From contig JAGIAI010000016.1 of assembly GCA_017744935.1 (NCBI GenBank), positions 33,475-97,474 on the forward strand: a stretch of DNA of 64,000 nt, given 5' to 3'. How positions within the stretch are numbered: the first letter of the stretch is position 1; the number at the start of each line of letters is the position of its first letter. Under the pieces are notes generated by a model that saw nothing but the letters and a program-made list of their open reading frames with translations, searched no databases and was not told the origin of the DNA. Shown piece by piece: positions 51,730 to 59,786 of the stretch. Both the position numbers and the translations under genes were made by a program. This DNA is from Variovorax sp. (GTDB taxonomy: Bacteria > Pseudomonadota > Gammaproteobacteria > Burkholderiales > Burkholderiaceae_C).

Positions 51730-52523
51730 CGCGAGTCCTCGTTCCTGGTGATGGAGACTTCGGCGACGGCACCGCCGGGATGTGGTCGCAGGCGGATGCC
51801 CTTGAACCACAGCAGAAGCGCCTCCCAGTGGATCGCCGCCACGACCTTGAGCGTGAGCAGCGGATAGGCGAAGAACGCGAACGCCAGGACCCGGTCGGTC
51901 AGCGGTCGGCGTTGCGCCTCCATGTCTGCGACGAGCATGGGCCCCTGGGCGTCGCTCGCCGTGATCGCGATCCGCAACCCTTCCCTGTCGGCGCCGGGCG
52001 GTTCGATGTCGAAGCGATAGCGCATGTCGAGATCGAGAAAGGGCGACACATGAAACTGCTTGGTGCAATGCTGCGTGATGCGCTTGTCCGAACGGGCCGC
52101 AGGCGGGACCTCGATGAAGTAGCAATGCCGCTCGCCGAAGGTGTTGTGAACCTCGTAGACGACCGCCTGCAGTTCGCCTTGCGTGCCACGACAGAGGTAC
52201 ACGCTCAGCGGATTGAACACGTACCCGAGAACACGGGGCATGCACAGCAACTGGATCGCGCCGCCGGCAGGCAGCTGCGCGGCACGCAACAGGCGCTCGA
52301 TGTGGTCGCGCAATGTGCGTCCGTCTTCGGCGCCGTGGTCGCGCGAATGCAGGCTGAAGATGTTGAAGCGGTCCACGGAGAACAGACGCAGGCGTTGCGC
52401 GAGACTCGGCAGCTCGTCCAGATCCACCAGCAGCCAGAAGACGCGGTAGCGCAGACGATGCGATGCGGGCCGCAAGCGCCAGTGAGCGACGCTGCCGGCA
52501 TAGAAGGCCGAGCGAGTGCTCAT
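51726..52523 (-). CDS. DUF1365 protein
   Basis: 265 residues from the ATG at 52523 (MSTRSAFYAGSVAHWR). Family blocks are HRLRYRVFWLLVDLDELP, LLCMPRVLGYVFNPLSVYLC and FHVSPFLDLDMRYRF. DUF1365 lies between a flavin oxidoreductase and CFA synthase in many proteobacteria and is thought to help modify fatty acids; its reaction is unknown. It overlaps both neighbouring genes by four bases. Confidence 0.93.
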   Translation of the reverse strand: MSTRSAFYAGSVAHWRLRPASHRLRYRVFWLLVDLDELPSLAQRLRLFSVDRFNIFSLHSRDHGAEDGRTLRDHIERLLRAAQLPAGGAIQLLCMPRVLGYVFNPLSVYLCRGTQGELQAVVYEVHNTFGERHCYFIEVPPAARSDKRITQHCTKQFHVSPFLDLDMRYRFDIEPPGADREGLRIAITASDAQGPMLVADMEAQRRPLTDRVLAFAFFAYPLLTLKVVAAIHWEALLLWFKGIRLRPHPGGAVAEVSITRNEDSR

Positions 52524-53914
52524 GAGGCCGTCGCCAGCGGCGCTCGCAGGTGGATGCGTCCCGACTCGCCTGCCACCTCCCATGGCCGGCGCACGCCACC
52601 CAGTGCTTCGGCGACAGCCAGCCCGGCCTGCAATCCGTCTTCATGAAAGCCGGCGCCGAAGTATGCGCCGCAGAACCAGAGGCGCCGGCGGCCCTGCAGC
52701 GACCAGAGTTCGCCCTGCGCGCGAATTGCGGCGGCATCGAAGAGCGGGTGCTCGTACAGCTCGCTACGGATCACGCTGCGCGGGTCCGGCTCGCGAAATG
52801 GGTTGAGCGACAGGAACAGCGGCGACACGCCCGGCAGACGCTGAAGCCTGTTCATCCAGTAGGTCACGCAAGGCCCCTTGGTGTCCCCTCGATCGGCGGT
52901 GTAGTTCCAACTGGACCATACCTGGGCGCGGCGAGGCATGAGCGTCGGGTCGGTGTGCAGCACGGCGTGGTTGCGGCTGTACCGGAATGCGCCGAGCAAT
53001 CTCGCCTCGAGGGGACTCGCGTCGGGCAACAGGCGCAGCGCCTGGTCGGCGTGCGTCGCGATCACCACCTCATCGAAACGCTCGGCCTGGCCGGAGCCTT
53101 CGGCGCATACCCATACGCCATCTTGCGCGGCGCGCACCTCCAGCGCCGCGCTCGCGAGGCGAAGCCGGCTTCCGACAGTCTGCGACAGCTTCTCGACGTA
53201 GCGCCGGCTTCCGCCGCGCACCGTGCGCCATGAAGGCCTGTTGCCGAAGGTGAGGAGCTGATGGTTCTCGCAGAAGCGAATGAAGGATTCGGTCGGGTAC
53301 TGGCCGATGCGAGCCGCCGGGCTCGACCAGATAGCGGCCGCCATCGGATAGAGATGGTCCTCGCGGAACGCACGCCCGTAGCCGCGCAAGTCCAGGTACA
53401 GATCGAGCGACATCAGCCCCATGCGGCCGGCGTCGGCCGGGGCTTGCCGATAGAAGCGCACCAGGTCGCGCAGCATGGACCAGAAGCGCAGGTTGACCAG
53501 GTTGCCGCGCTGCGCGAAGAGGCCGCGCAGGTCGGTGCCCGAATACTCCAGCGCGCCACCGTCGAGGCTGACACCGAAGGACATGTCCGAGGCGTCGGTC
53601 TCCACGCCCAGATGCGCGAAAAGGGCGGTCAGGTTCGGATAGGCCGCCTCGTTGTAGACGATGAAGCCGGTGTCGACCGGCACCGGCGCACCGTTCGCCC
53701 CCGGTACATCGACCGTGTTGCTGTGCCCTCCGGGGCGGCGCTCGGCCTCGAACACGGTGACGCGATGGCGTTGCGACAGCAGCCAGGCTGCCGACAAGCC
53801 GGAAATGCCACTCCCGATCACGGCCACATCGAACGGCGGCGTAGCCCGGGTGCGGTGGCGCTTGTCAGTGTCGGCAGCAAGAGGCATGTTCGCTTGTACG
53901 CAGCCGCTCAGCAT
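52520..53914 (-). CDS. FAD-dependent oxidoreductase (NAD(P)/FAD-binding, amine oxidase-like)
   Basis: 464 residues. The start at 53914 has AAGGGA five bases before it, better than the internal ATG at 53887. FAD-binding VAVIGSGISGLSAAWLLSQR is followed by FEAERRPGGHSNTV, the Rossmann GG motif and later VVIATHADQALRLL. It leads the operon FAD-DUF1365-CFA, transcribed away from the ECF sigma gene. It may act on methylated fatty acids, as proposed for desaturation toward furan fatty acids. Confidence 0.92.
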   Translation of the reverse strand: MLSGCVQANMPLAADTDKRHRTRATPPFDVAVIGSGISGLSAAWLLSQRHRVTVFEAERRPGGHSNTVDVPGANGAPVPVDTGFIVYNEAAYPNLTALFAHLGVETDASDMSFGVSLDGGALEYSGTDLRGLFAQRGNLVNLRFWSMLRDLVRFYRQAPADAGRMGLMSLDLYLDLRGYGRAFREDHLYPMAAAIWSSPAARIGQYPTESFIRFCENHQLLTFGNRPSWRTVRGGSRRYVEKLSQTVGSRLRLASAALEVRAAQDGVWVCAEGSGQAERFDEVVIATHADQALRLLPDASPLEARLLGAFRYSRNHAVLHTDPTLMPRRAQVWSSWNYTADRGDTKGPCVTYWMNRLQRLPGVSPLFLSLNPFREPDPRSVIRSELYEHPLFDAAAIRAQGELWSLQGRRRLWFCGAYFGAGFHEDGLQAGLAVAEALGGVRRPWEVAGESGRIHLRAPLATAS

Positions 53915-53938
53915 TTGGATCCCTTGCTGTGAACCCTG

Positions 53939-53968
53939 TGATCTAATCGCCCGCGCGGCACGTAAGAG
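53939..53968 (+). promoter_or_regulatory. candidate ECF (RpoE/ChrR-type) promoter, autoregulated
   Basis: TGATCT (53939-53944), 18-base spacer, TAAGAG (53963-53968). This resembles the -35 TGATCC and -10 TAAGA of known RpoE-ChrR promoters. It precedes the sigma start (54060) by about 90 bases, while an earlier in-frame ATG at 53973 would coincide with the expected transcription start, supporting the later one. Confidence 0.55.
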
Positions 53969-54059
53969 CCGCATGGACAGGGTTCACCAGCCACCGATTC
54001 CGGCAGCCCAGCGCTCGCCCTGGCTGTCGATCGTTCCAAAGCATCCACGGCGGGGGGAC

Positions 54060-54620
54060 ATGCCGACGAGCGAAGAACTCAACAGCCTGGCATTGGCCGT
54101 GGCACGGGATGCCGACCGGCAGGCTTTCGCCGCGCTGTTCAAGCATTTCGCACCGAAGATCAAGGCCTACCTGATCCGCTGCGGCACCGGCGACCCGCTG
54201 GCCGAAGAACTCGCACAGGAAACCATGATCAACGTGTGGCGCAAGGCCGCAAGCTTCGACCCGGAGCGCGCCGGCCTGTCCACCTGGATCTTCACGATTG
54301 CCCGCAACGCGCGCGTGGACTACTTCCGGCGACAGGACCACCGGGTCGTCGTCGACCTGCAGGACGACTCCGAAGCGCAACCCGACACATCGCCCGCGCT
54401 CGACGAACAGGTGCTCGCGCACGAACGCGAGTCGCGCGTGCGCATGGCGCTGGCCCGCTTGCCGGAAGAGCAGGCGCTGATCCTGCGACTTTCCTTTTTC
54501 GAAGAACGGCCGCACGCGCGCATCGCGAGCGAGCTTGGCATCCCCCTGGGCACGGTCAAGTCGCGCGTGAGGCTGGCGGTCCATCATTTGCGTCGATTGC
54601 TCGACGGTCTCGAGCCATGA
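54060..54620 (+). CDS. rpoE: ECF sigma factor, RpoE/ChrR-associated (ECF11-like)
   Basis: 186 residues; the ATG at 54060 has a GGGGGGA site. Region 2 is FAALFKHFAPKIKAYLIRC, EELAQETMINVWRKA and ARVDYFRRQDHR; region 4 is RMALARLPEEQALILRLSFF, IASELGIPLGTVKSRVRLAV. It is followed, with four bases overlap, by a ChrR-type anti-sigma factor, so it should respond to singlet oxygen and organic hydroperoxides. Targets probably include the divergent FAD-DUF1365-CFA operon. Confidence 0.92.
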   Translation: MPTSEELNSLALAVARDADRQAFAALFKHFAPKIKAYLIRCGTGDPLAEELAQETMINVWRKAASFDPERAGLSTWIFTIARNARVDYFRRQDHRVVVDLQDDSEAQPDTSPALDEQVLAHERESRVRMALARLPEEQALILRLSFFEERPHARIASELGIPLGTVKSRVRLAVHHLRRLLDGLEP

Positions 54621-55270
54621 TCCACCACCATCCCGCCGACAACCTTCTGCTGGGCCTCGCCGCGGGCAGCCTTTCCGGCGGCGCCTCCCTGCTGGTGACG
54701 AGTCATCTGGAGGTGTGCGCGCATTGCCGCGACCGGCTGCTCGTTCTCGAAGCCACCGGCGGGGCCTTGCTCGATGCGCTGGAACCGCAAGCGCTGGCGC
54801 CCGACGCGCTGGCCAGGACCATGGCCGCCATCGAAGCGCCTGCGTTGAAAGCGGCCCCGGCAGAGCGTGGCGGCGGGCTTCCCAGTGCGCCCGAAGGCAT
54901 GCGTTGGCCGGACGCGCTGAGCGTTTGCAACGCCACGGCTTGGCGCTGGATCGGCCCTGGCATGCGCTGGAGCCGCGTGTCGGTGCCGTCCGATCCGATG
55001 GCCAAGGTCTTCCTGCTTCGTATCGGCGCGGGCAAGAAGCTCGCGATGCACACGCATAGTGGCTGCGAACTCACGCAGGTTCTGCATGGCCGCTTCCACG
55101 ACGGGCGCGACTTGTTCGCCGTCGGAGATTTCGACGAAACCGACGGCACGGTGCTGCACCAGCCGGAAGTGCAGGCCAGCGGCGAATGCATCTGCCTGGC
55201 CAGCATCGAAGGCAGCCTGATGTTCCAGGGTCTGATCGCGCGAACGCTCGGAACGTTGATGGGTATGTAG
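54617..55270 (+). CDS. chrR: ChrR-type zinc anti-sigma factor with cupin domain
   Basis: 217 residues. The N-terminal zinc anti-sigma motif is HHPADNLLLGLAAGSL and SHLEVCAHC (HxxxCxxC). A cupin domain makes up the C-terminus (LLRIGAGKKLAMHTHSGCE, LTQVLHGRFHDGRD, GTVLHQPEVQ). ChrR holds the sigma factor inactive until oxidants act through the cupin half. It overlaps rpoE by four bases. Confidence 0.92.
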   Translation: MIHHHPADNLLLGLAAGSLSGGASLLVTSHLEVCAHCRDRLLVLEATGGALLDALEPQALAPDALARTMAAIEAPALKAAPAERGGGLPSAPEGMRWPDALSVCNATAWRWIGPGMRWSRVSVPSDPMAKVFLLRIGAGKKLAMHTHSGCELTQVLHGRFHDGRDLFAVGDFDETDGTVLHQPEVQASGECICLASIEGSLMFQGLIARTLGTLMGM

Positions 55271-55287
55271 TGCCCGGCACGCGCGCC

Positions 55288-55716
55288 TCACGCATCGCCG
55301 CGAGTCGCGGAAGCTGCAGCCATCGCCGCGCGGCACCCGGCGGCCGAGGCCAGAGCGGTCAGGAACGTGCCCCACGCCAGGTCGACAAGGGTCAGCAACC
55401 AGGGCCACTGCTTCAGGGTCGCCTGATTGGTGAGGTCGTAGGTGGCGTACGCGAGCAGCCCCAGGAAGGCGCCCCGCCAGAAGGCCAGCCGCACGCGTCG
55501 CCGAACCGCGGCCGGGCTCACCGCAAACACCACCACGCCTCCGATGTAGATGGCGTAGAAGGCCAGCGCCGGTGCCAGCGCGAACCGCTCCGACATCAGA
55601 TGCCCGATCTGCGGGCGGTACAGCAGGTTGCCCATGCCAGTCAGCCACACCCCGTCCAGCGCCAGCAAGGTCATGGCGGCGGCGAGATAGGCGACGAAGA
55701 ACTGCCGGACGGACAT
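55288..55716 (-). CDS. DUF2177 membrane protein
   Basis: 142 residues from the ATG at 55716, which has GGAG about ten bases upstream. Four helices with the family marks DGVWLTGMGNLLYRPQIGHL, FWRGAFLGLLAYATYDLTNQ and WGTFLTALAS. DUF2177 genes commonly sit near ChrR/ECF sets with the DUF1295 protein; function unknown. It ends 17 bases from the anti-sigma gene on the opposite strand and follows the DUF1295 gene. Confidence 0.88.
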   Translation of the reverse strand: MSVRQFFVAYLAAAMTLLALDGVWLTGMGNLLYRPQIGHLMSERFALAPALAFYAIYIGGVVVFAVSPAAVRRRVRLAFWRGAFLGLLAYATYDLTNQATLKQWPWLLTLVDLAWGTFLTALASAAGCRAAMAAASATRGDA

Positions 55717-55732
55717 GCCATCGATCTCCAGC

Positions 55733-56524
55733 TCATCCGGCCGTCCGTCGCGGCGGCCCCGGCAGGAAGGCATTGGTGCGCGCGACGTAGTCCCGGTACG
55801 CGGGTCGGCGCTGCGCGATGTCCCTTTCGAGCAGGGAGACCCCCGAGACCTTGAGCAGCAGCAAGCTCATCACCACAGGCGAGACGATGCTCCACGCACC
55901 GCTCCACCCAGCGCCGTGCGCTGCCATCAGCCACAAGCCCCACCAGACGCAGCATTCGCCAAAGTAGTTGGGATGCCGCGTGTAGCGCCACAGACCACGG
56001 TCCATTACCTGGCCGTGATGCGCGGGATCGGCCTTGAAGCGCGCGAGCTGCGCGTCGCCGACCGCTTCAAACGCGATGCCGAAGGCGCCAAGTGCTGCGC
56101 CCGCGGTGTCGGGCCATCCCCACGGACGCTCGCCCATGGCGCCAGCCAGGAAAGGCGCCGCCACGATCCACGCGAGCACGGCCTGGAGTCCGAACACGAG
56201 ATAGAGGCTCTTCCAGGCGAAACCCGGTTCATTGCGCAATCGCATGTCGCGATAGCGGCGATCTTCACCGTGGCCCCAGTTGCGCGCTGTGACATACACG
56301 CCCAATCGCAGGGCCCACGCAGCGCCGAGCAGCGCCATGACGATGGCCCGTTGACTGGGCGCGCCCGGCAGCAGCAACACCTGTATCAAGCCCGCGCCCC
56401 CGATCGCGACCGGCCACGCACGATCGGCCAAGCTGGCGTCCTTGCGGACCAGGCTACAGAGCCAGGTGAACACGCCCAGTGCAAGGCAAAACGCCAGTGC
56501 GATGAGAGTGATCTGCAGCTTCAT
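55733..56524 (-). CDS. DUF1295 membrane protein (steroid reductase/ICMT-like fold)
   Basis: 263 residues from the ATG at 56524, about seven helices. The conserved blocks are LADRAWPVAIGG, LGVYVTARNWGHGEDRRYRD and the C-terminal RGLWRYTRHPNYFGECCVWW with YVARTNAFLPGPP, the nucleotide/cofactor pocket of the steroid 5-alpha-reductase-like superfamily. Bacterial members are often linked to CFA synthase and may act on lipids. Its 3' end overlaps the region before DUF2177 with which it is probably co-transcribed. Confidence 0.88.
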   Translation of the reverse strand: MKLQITLIALAFCLALGVFTWLCSLVRKDASLADRAWPVAIGGAGLIQVLLLPGAPSQRAIVMALLGAAWALRLGVYVTARNWGHGEDRRYRDMRLRNEPGFAWKSLYLVFGLQAVLAWIVAAPFLAGAMGERPWGWPDTAGAALGAFGIAFEAVGDAQLARFKADPAHHGQVMDRGLWRYTRHPNYFGECCVWWGLWLMAAHGAGWSGAWSIVSPVVMSLLLLKVSGVSLLERDIAQRRPAYRDYVARTNAFLPGPPRRTAG

Positions 56525-56634
56525 TCGCGCTTCTCGAAAAGACAGTGGCTCGCCCACCACTGGGTATACGCAAGACGTGGCCCTTTGGATCTTCCCGCCC
56601 GCGGTGCCGATCCCTGCAACCATCTGGCGGCACA

Positions 56635-57915
56635 ATGCGCCGCAGCATGTCCTCCAGCACACCGCCAGTTCCTGCCTCATCCTCGCCTTCCTTCGCCGCG
56701 CTGCGGCTACCCGGGTTTCGCGCCCTCGCCGCAACCTACCTCCTGGCGATGATGGCCGACAACATCGAGCACGTGATCAGCTATTGGGTGGCGTTCTAGA
56801 AATTCCACTCGCCGGCGCTCGGCGGCTTCGCCGTCGTTTCGCACTGGCTGCCCTTTCTTCTGTTGTCGGTGCCAGTCGGTGGCCTCGCCGACCGGGTCGA
56901 TCCGCGCCGGCTGATCCAGTGCGGCATGCTGCTCTTCATGACCGCCTCTGCCGGCTGGGCGTGGTTCTTCATCACCGACACGCTTCAGATGTGGCAGGCG
57001 ATGCTGCTTCTGGTGATCCATGGCTGTGCCGGCGTTCTCTGGCAGGGGCCGACCCAGGTGCTGTTGCACGACGTGGTGCCAGGCCCCGACCTGCCGAGCG
57101 GCGTGCGTCTGCTCGCCACCGCTCGCTCGCTGGGCGTCCTGGTCGGGCCGGCGATGGGCGGCGCGATCATGCTGACCATCGGGCCGCGCTACGGCTTGCT
57201 GCTCAACCTCTGCTTCTACCTGCCGGCCCTCCTCTGGCTCTGGCGTGCGCCCTACGGCCCGCGCTTTCGCGCCGGTGCTGCAGCAGTGTCGAAGCGTGCG
57301 GTGCGCGGGATCGGCGACCTGCTTCGCGCAGTCGCCGACGTGCGCGCAGACCGGCGGCTGGCCTCGATGGTGCTTCTGGCCGGCCTCGCCTCCTTCTTCG
57401 TCGCCAACAGCTACCAGGCACAGATGCCGGGCTTCGCGCGCGATCTCGGCCACGGCGATCCGGGCACCACCTACAGCATGCTGCTGGCCGCCGACGCCGC
57501 CGGTGCGCTAGTCGCTGGCATGCTGATGGAGAGCATGGGCGGCCTGTTCCGTCCCGCCGCAGGAACCGCCGTGGCGCTGTGCATGTGCTGGTGCCTGGCG
57601 CTGGCGGGCTTCGCTGCCGCGGGCTCCTATTCCGTGGCTCTTCTGCTGCTGTTCCTCGCCGGCGTGTTCGAGTTGTCTTTCAGTGCGATGGCGCAGACGC
57701 TGGTGCAACTGCATGCGCCGGACGCCTCGCGCGGCCGGGTCATCGGTCTGTTCAACATGTCGGCGCTCGGCCTGCGAACGTTCGCAGGCATCACGGTCGG
57801 GATCGTCGGCGCGGCCGTGGGCATTCATGCTTCGCTGGCGGGCGCAGCGCTCGTCCTGTTCGCGGCGCTGGTGCTGCTGCGAATGTGGCTGGGGCGCGGA
57901 CGGGCTGCGGCTTGA
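56635..57915 (+). pseudogene. MFS transporter gene interrupted by one amber codon
   Basis: The frame from the ATG at 56635 reads 54 residues (MSSSTPPVPASSSPSFAAL..., helix 1 ending SYWVAF), then a TAG at 56797-56799, and continues in the same frame with KFHSPALGGFAVVSHWLP through eleven more helices to 57915. One C-to-T change of a CAG glutamine codon would explain it, since the residue before KFHSP is otherwise a likely Gln. No shift or deletion is seen. A sequencing error or a suppressible stop would give the same picture. The rest could also start at an internal ATG (56863). Confidence 0.85.
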
Positions 57916-57970
57916 GCAGAAGCCTGTCCGCTGGGACTGCAACGGGCGGCGCCGATGACCGTGCGATCTG

Positions 57971-58744
57971 TCAGAACCTGAACCCGACGCCCGCGTACAA
58001 GCCGCCCATGCTCGCCTTGATCACCGGCGCGTCATCGCGTTTGAAGCTGAAGTAGCGGTAGCCGAACTTGACCGCGATGTCATTCGTAAAGCGATAGTTC
58101 GCGCCGGCAATGGCCTGCCAGCTCAGCTCGGAGCCGCCACCTCCGACATCGAGGTAGCCCAGCAACGACCACTTCGCGTCGATTGGCATGAGCGCGCGGG
58201 CGCCTACAACGCCGTCCCACCATCCCTTGCTCCGCGTCCCGCCCACGATGCCTGGAAAGGACAGCGCACTGATTTCGGTATCCGTCTTGACGTGGAGATA
58301 GCGGCCACCAGCGAGAAGGTCGACCGCAACGGGGCCGTCCGCCACCCGATAGAGCCCAAGCAGATTCCAGATCTGCTGGGCATACGTCAGGTCGATGTTC
58401 GAGAACGGCGTGAGCGTCGCGACGATGGGGGCGCCCGTGACGCCCAGCTTGACGTATTGAGCGTCGACGAGCGCCCCCCAAGGACCCTTGCGCGCCTCCA
58501 TGGCGACCATGCCGGCGAAGTCCAGACTCGTATCAGCGACGGGGAAGGGAGGGTTGGCTCCGTTCGATCCTGTGGCGCCGAGGTCCACGTGCAGTGGCAT
58601 GGTCGAAAGCCACAAGTAAGGCGTGATCTCGAACTGCCAGGCGGAAGCCGGTTCGCTGACCTGAGCCGCTACTGGAAGGCAGCAAATGCTCCCCGCAAGA
58701 CCGACAAGCTTCTTCGACAGACTGGCCCTGTTTGACGCTCTCAT
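57971..58744 (-). CDS. OmpW/porin-like outer membrane beta-barrel protein
   Basis: 257 residues. A signal peptide ends near PVAAQ, followed by amphipathic beta strands: WQFEITPYLWLSTMPLHVDL, then many strands ending FKYGYRYFSFKRDD-like and GGLYAGVGFRF with a terminal Phe. The pattern matches small outer-membrane barrels. It lies convergent to the MFS pseudogene, with an 83-base gap before the ModA-like gene on the same strand. Confidence 0.8.
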   Translation of the reverse strand: MRASNRASLSKKLVGLAGSICCLPVAAQVSEPASAWQFEITPYLWLSTMPLHVDLGATGSNGANPPFPVADTSLDFAGMVAMEARKGPWGALVDAQYVKLGVTGAPIVATLTPFSNIDLTYAQQIWNLLGLYRVADGPVAVDLLAGGRYLHVKTDTEISALSFPGIVGGTRSKGWWDGVVGARALMPIDAKWSLLGYLDVGGGGSELSWQAIAGANYRFTNDIAVKFGYRYFSFKRDDAPVIKASMGGLYAGVGFRF

Positions 58745-58846
58745 ATGCCTCTTCCTTGAAGACCCCCGCCGTTCCGGAGCCCGGGCGGATCATCACACTG
58801 CCATTGCGTCGTGGCAAATCTGCGGCCAGAACTGCGGGGCCACCAG

Positions 58847-59602
58847 TTACTCGGCACCGTTCGCCGCGAAGGCCTCTTTTGCCTGTCGTGACGCCAGGAA
58901 CTTGATGAACGCTGCGGCTGTATCGCGTTGCGACGTGTTGGCCATGAGCACGGCGGTGTACGGGAGAGGGCTCTGGAGATCGCCGGGGAGCGGGCCAAGG
59001 AGCTTGATGCCGCCGGTCGTTGCGATGAGCGGAATCGTGCCCGCCACCATGTCGTTGCCCTTCCCCTTCAGCACGGGTTCAAAAATCCCGTTGGGGGTCG
59101 TGCGGACGATCTTCGGCTTGAGACTCTCTGCAATGCCCAGCCGCTCGAGGGCGTTGGCAAAAGCCTGACCCGACTTGACACTGTTGAACGCAAGAAGATC
59201 CGCCCCGAGCAAGGTGTTCTTCAATTTCTCGACGGTCGAAATGTCGTAGGCCGGACCGTCCTTCCGATTGCCAAGGCCAACGCCCACGTGGGCGATGATC
59301 GGTCTGTCACCAGCACTGACCTTGCCCGCTTTTGTCAGGTCCTCGGCAAAGTCCGGTTGAACGATCACTACGTCGGCCGCTTCGCCGCCTTCAATCCGCT
59401 TCTGCACAGCGGGCGATGGGTCAAATACCAATGTGACCCGGTTGTGCGTCTGCTGACTGTACAGATCGACGACCTTGGTCAATGCGGGCTCAAGCGGGCT
59501 GTCACACATGACCTTGATGTCGGCTGCTTGAGCGAGCGTCGCGAAATGCAACGCGCCAGCCAGTAACAGACCACATCTGATGCGGGTAAGGCGTGAGTTC
59601 AT
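58847..59602 (-). CDS. ModA-like periplasmic substrate-binding protein (orphan)
   Basis: 251 residues; the ATG at 59602 has GGGGAA upstream. Signal peptide ends LAQAAD. Type II binding-protein features: IKVMCDSPLEPALTKVVDLY, VTLVFDPSPAVQKRIEGGEA, ADVVIVQPD and the hinge motifs near NSVKSGQAFANALERLG and GKGNDMVAGT. It resembles the ModA-like group, but no permease or ATPase is near, so molybdate need not be the ligand. Divergent from the aromatic operon, 184 bases away. Confidence 0.82.
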   Translation of the reverse strand: MNSRLTRIRCGLLLAGALHFATLAQAADIKVMCDSPLEPALTKVVDLYSQQTHNRVTLVFDPSPAVQKRIEGGEAADVVIVQPDFAEDLTKAGKVSAGDRPIIAHVGVGLGNRKDGPAYDISTVEKLKNTLLGADLLAFNSVKSGQAFANALERLGIAESLKPKIVRTTPNGIFEPVLKGKGNDMVAGTIPLIATTGGIKLLGPLPGDLQSPLPYTAVLMANTSQRDTAAAFIKFLASRQAKEAFAANGAE

Positions 59603-59786
59603 GGGTTCCCCTTGGCGATGGACTTCCACCGCCTGCGCTTTGGACGACGCCAACTAGAAATCGTTGCATGAGTTGCGCGACTGGATAAGAGATTCTGATG
59701 AATTGCTGCTGAAAGATTGATTTTTCTTTCATCCCGGCTTTGACTTTAATCACGGCAATCCCACACCCATCCCATCTGGAAAGAGC

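Noticed and set aside
56525..56634. ECF-type promoter before DUF1295 or the MFS gene
   Set aside because: The best match (AGATCC-N18-TATACC on the minus strand) departs from the expected -10, so it is not listed.
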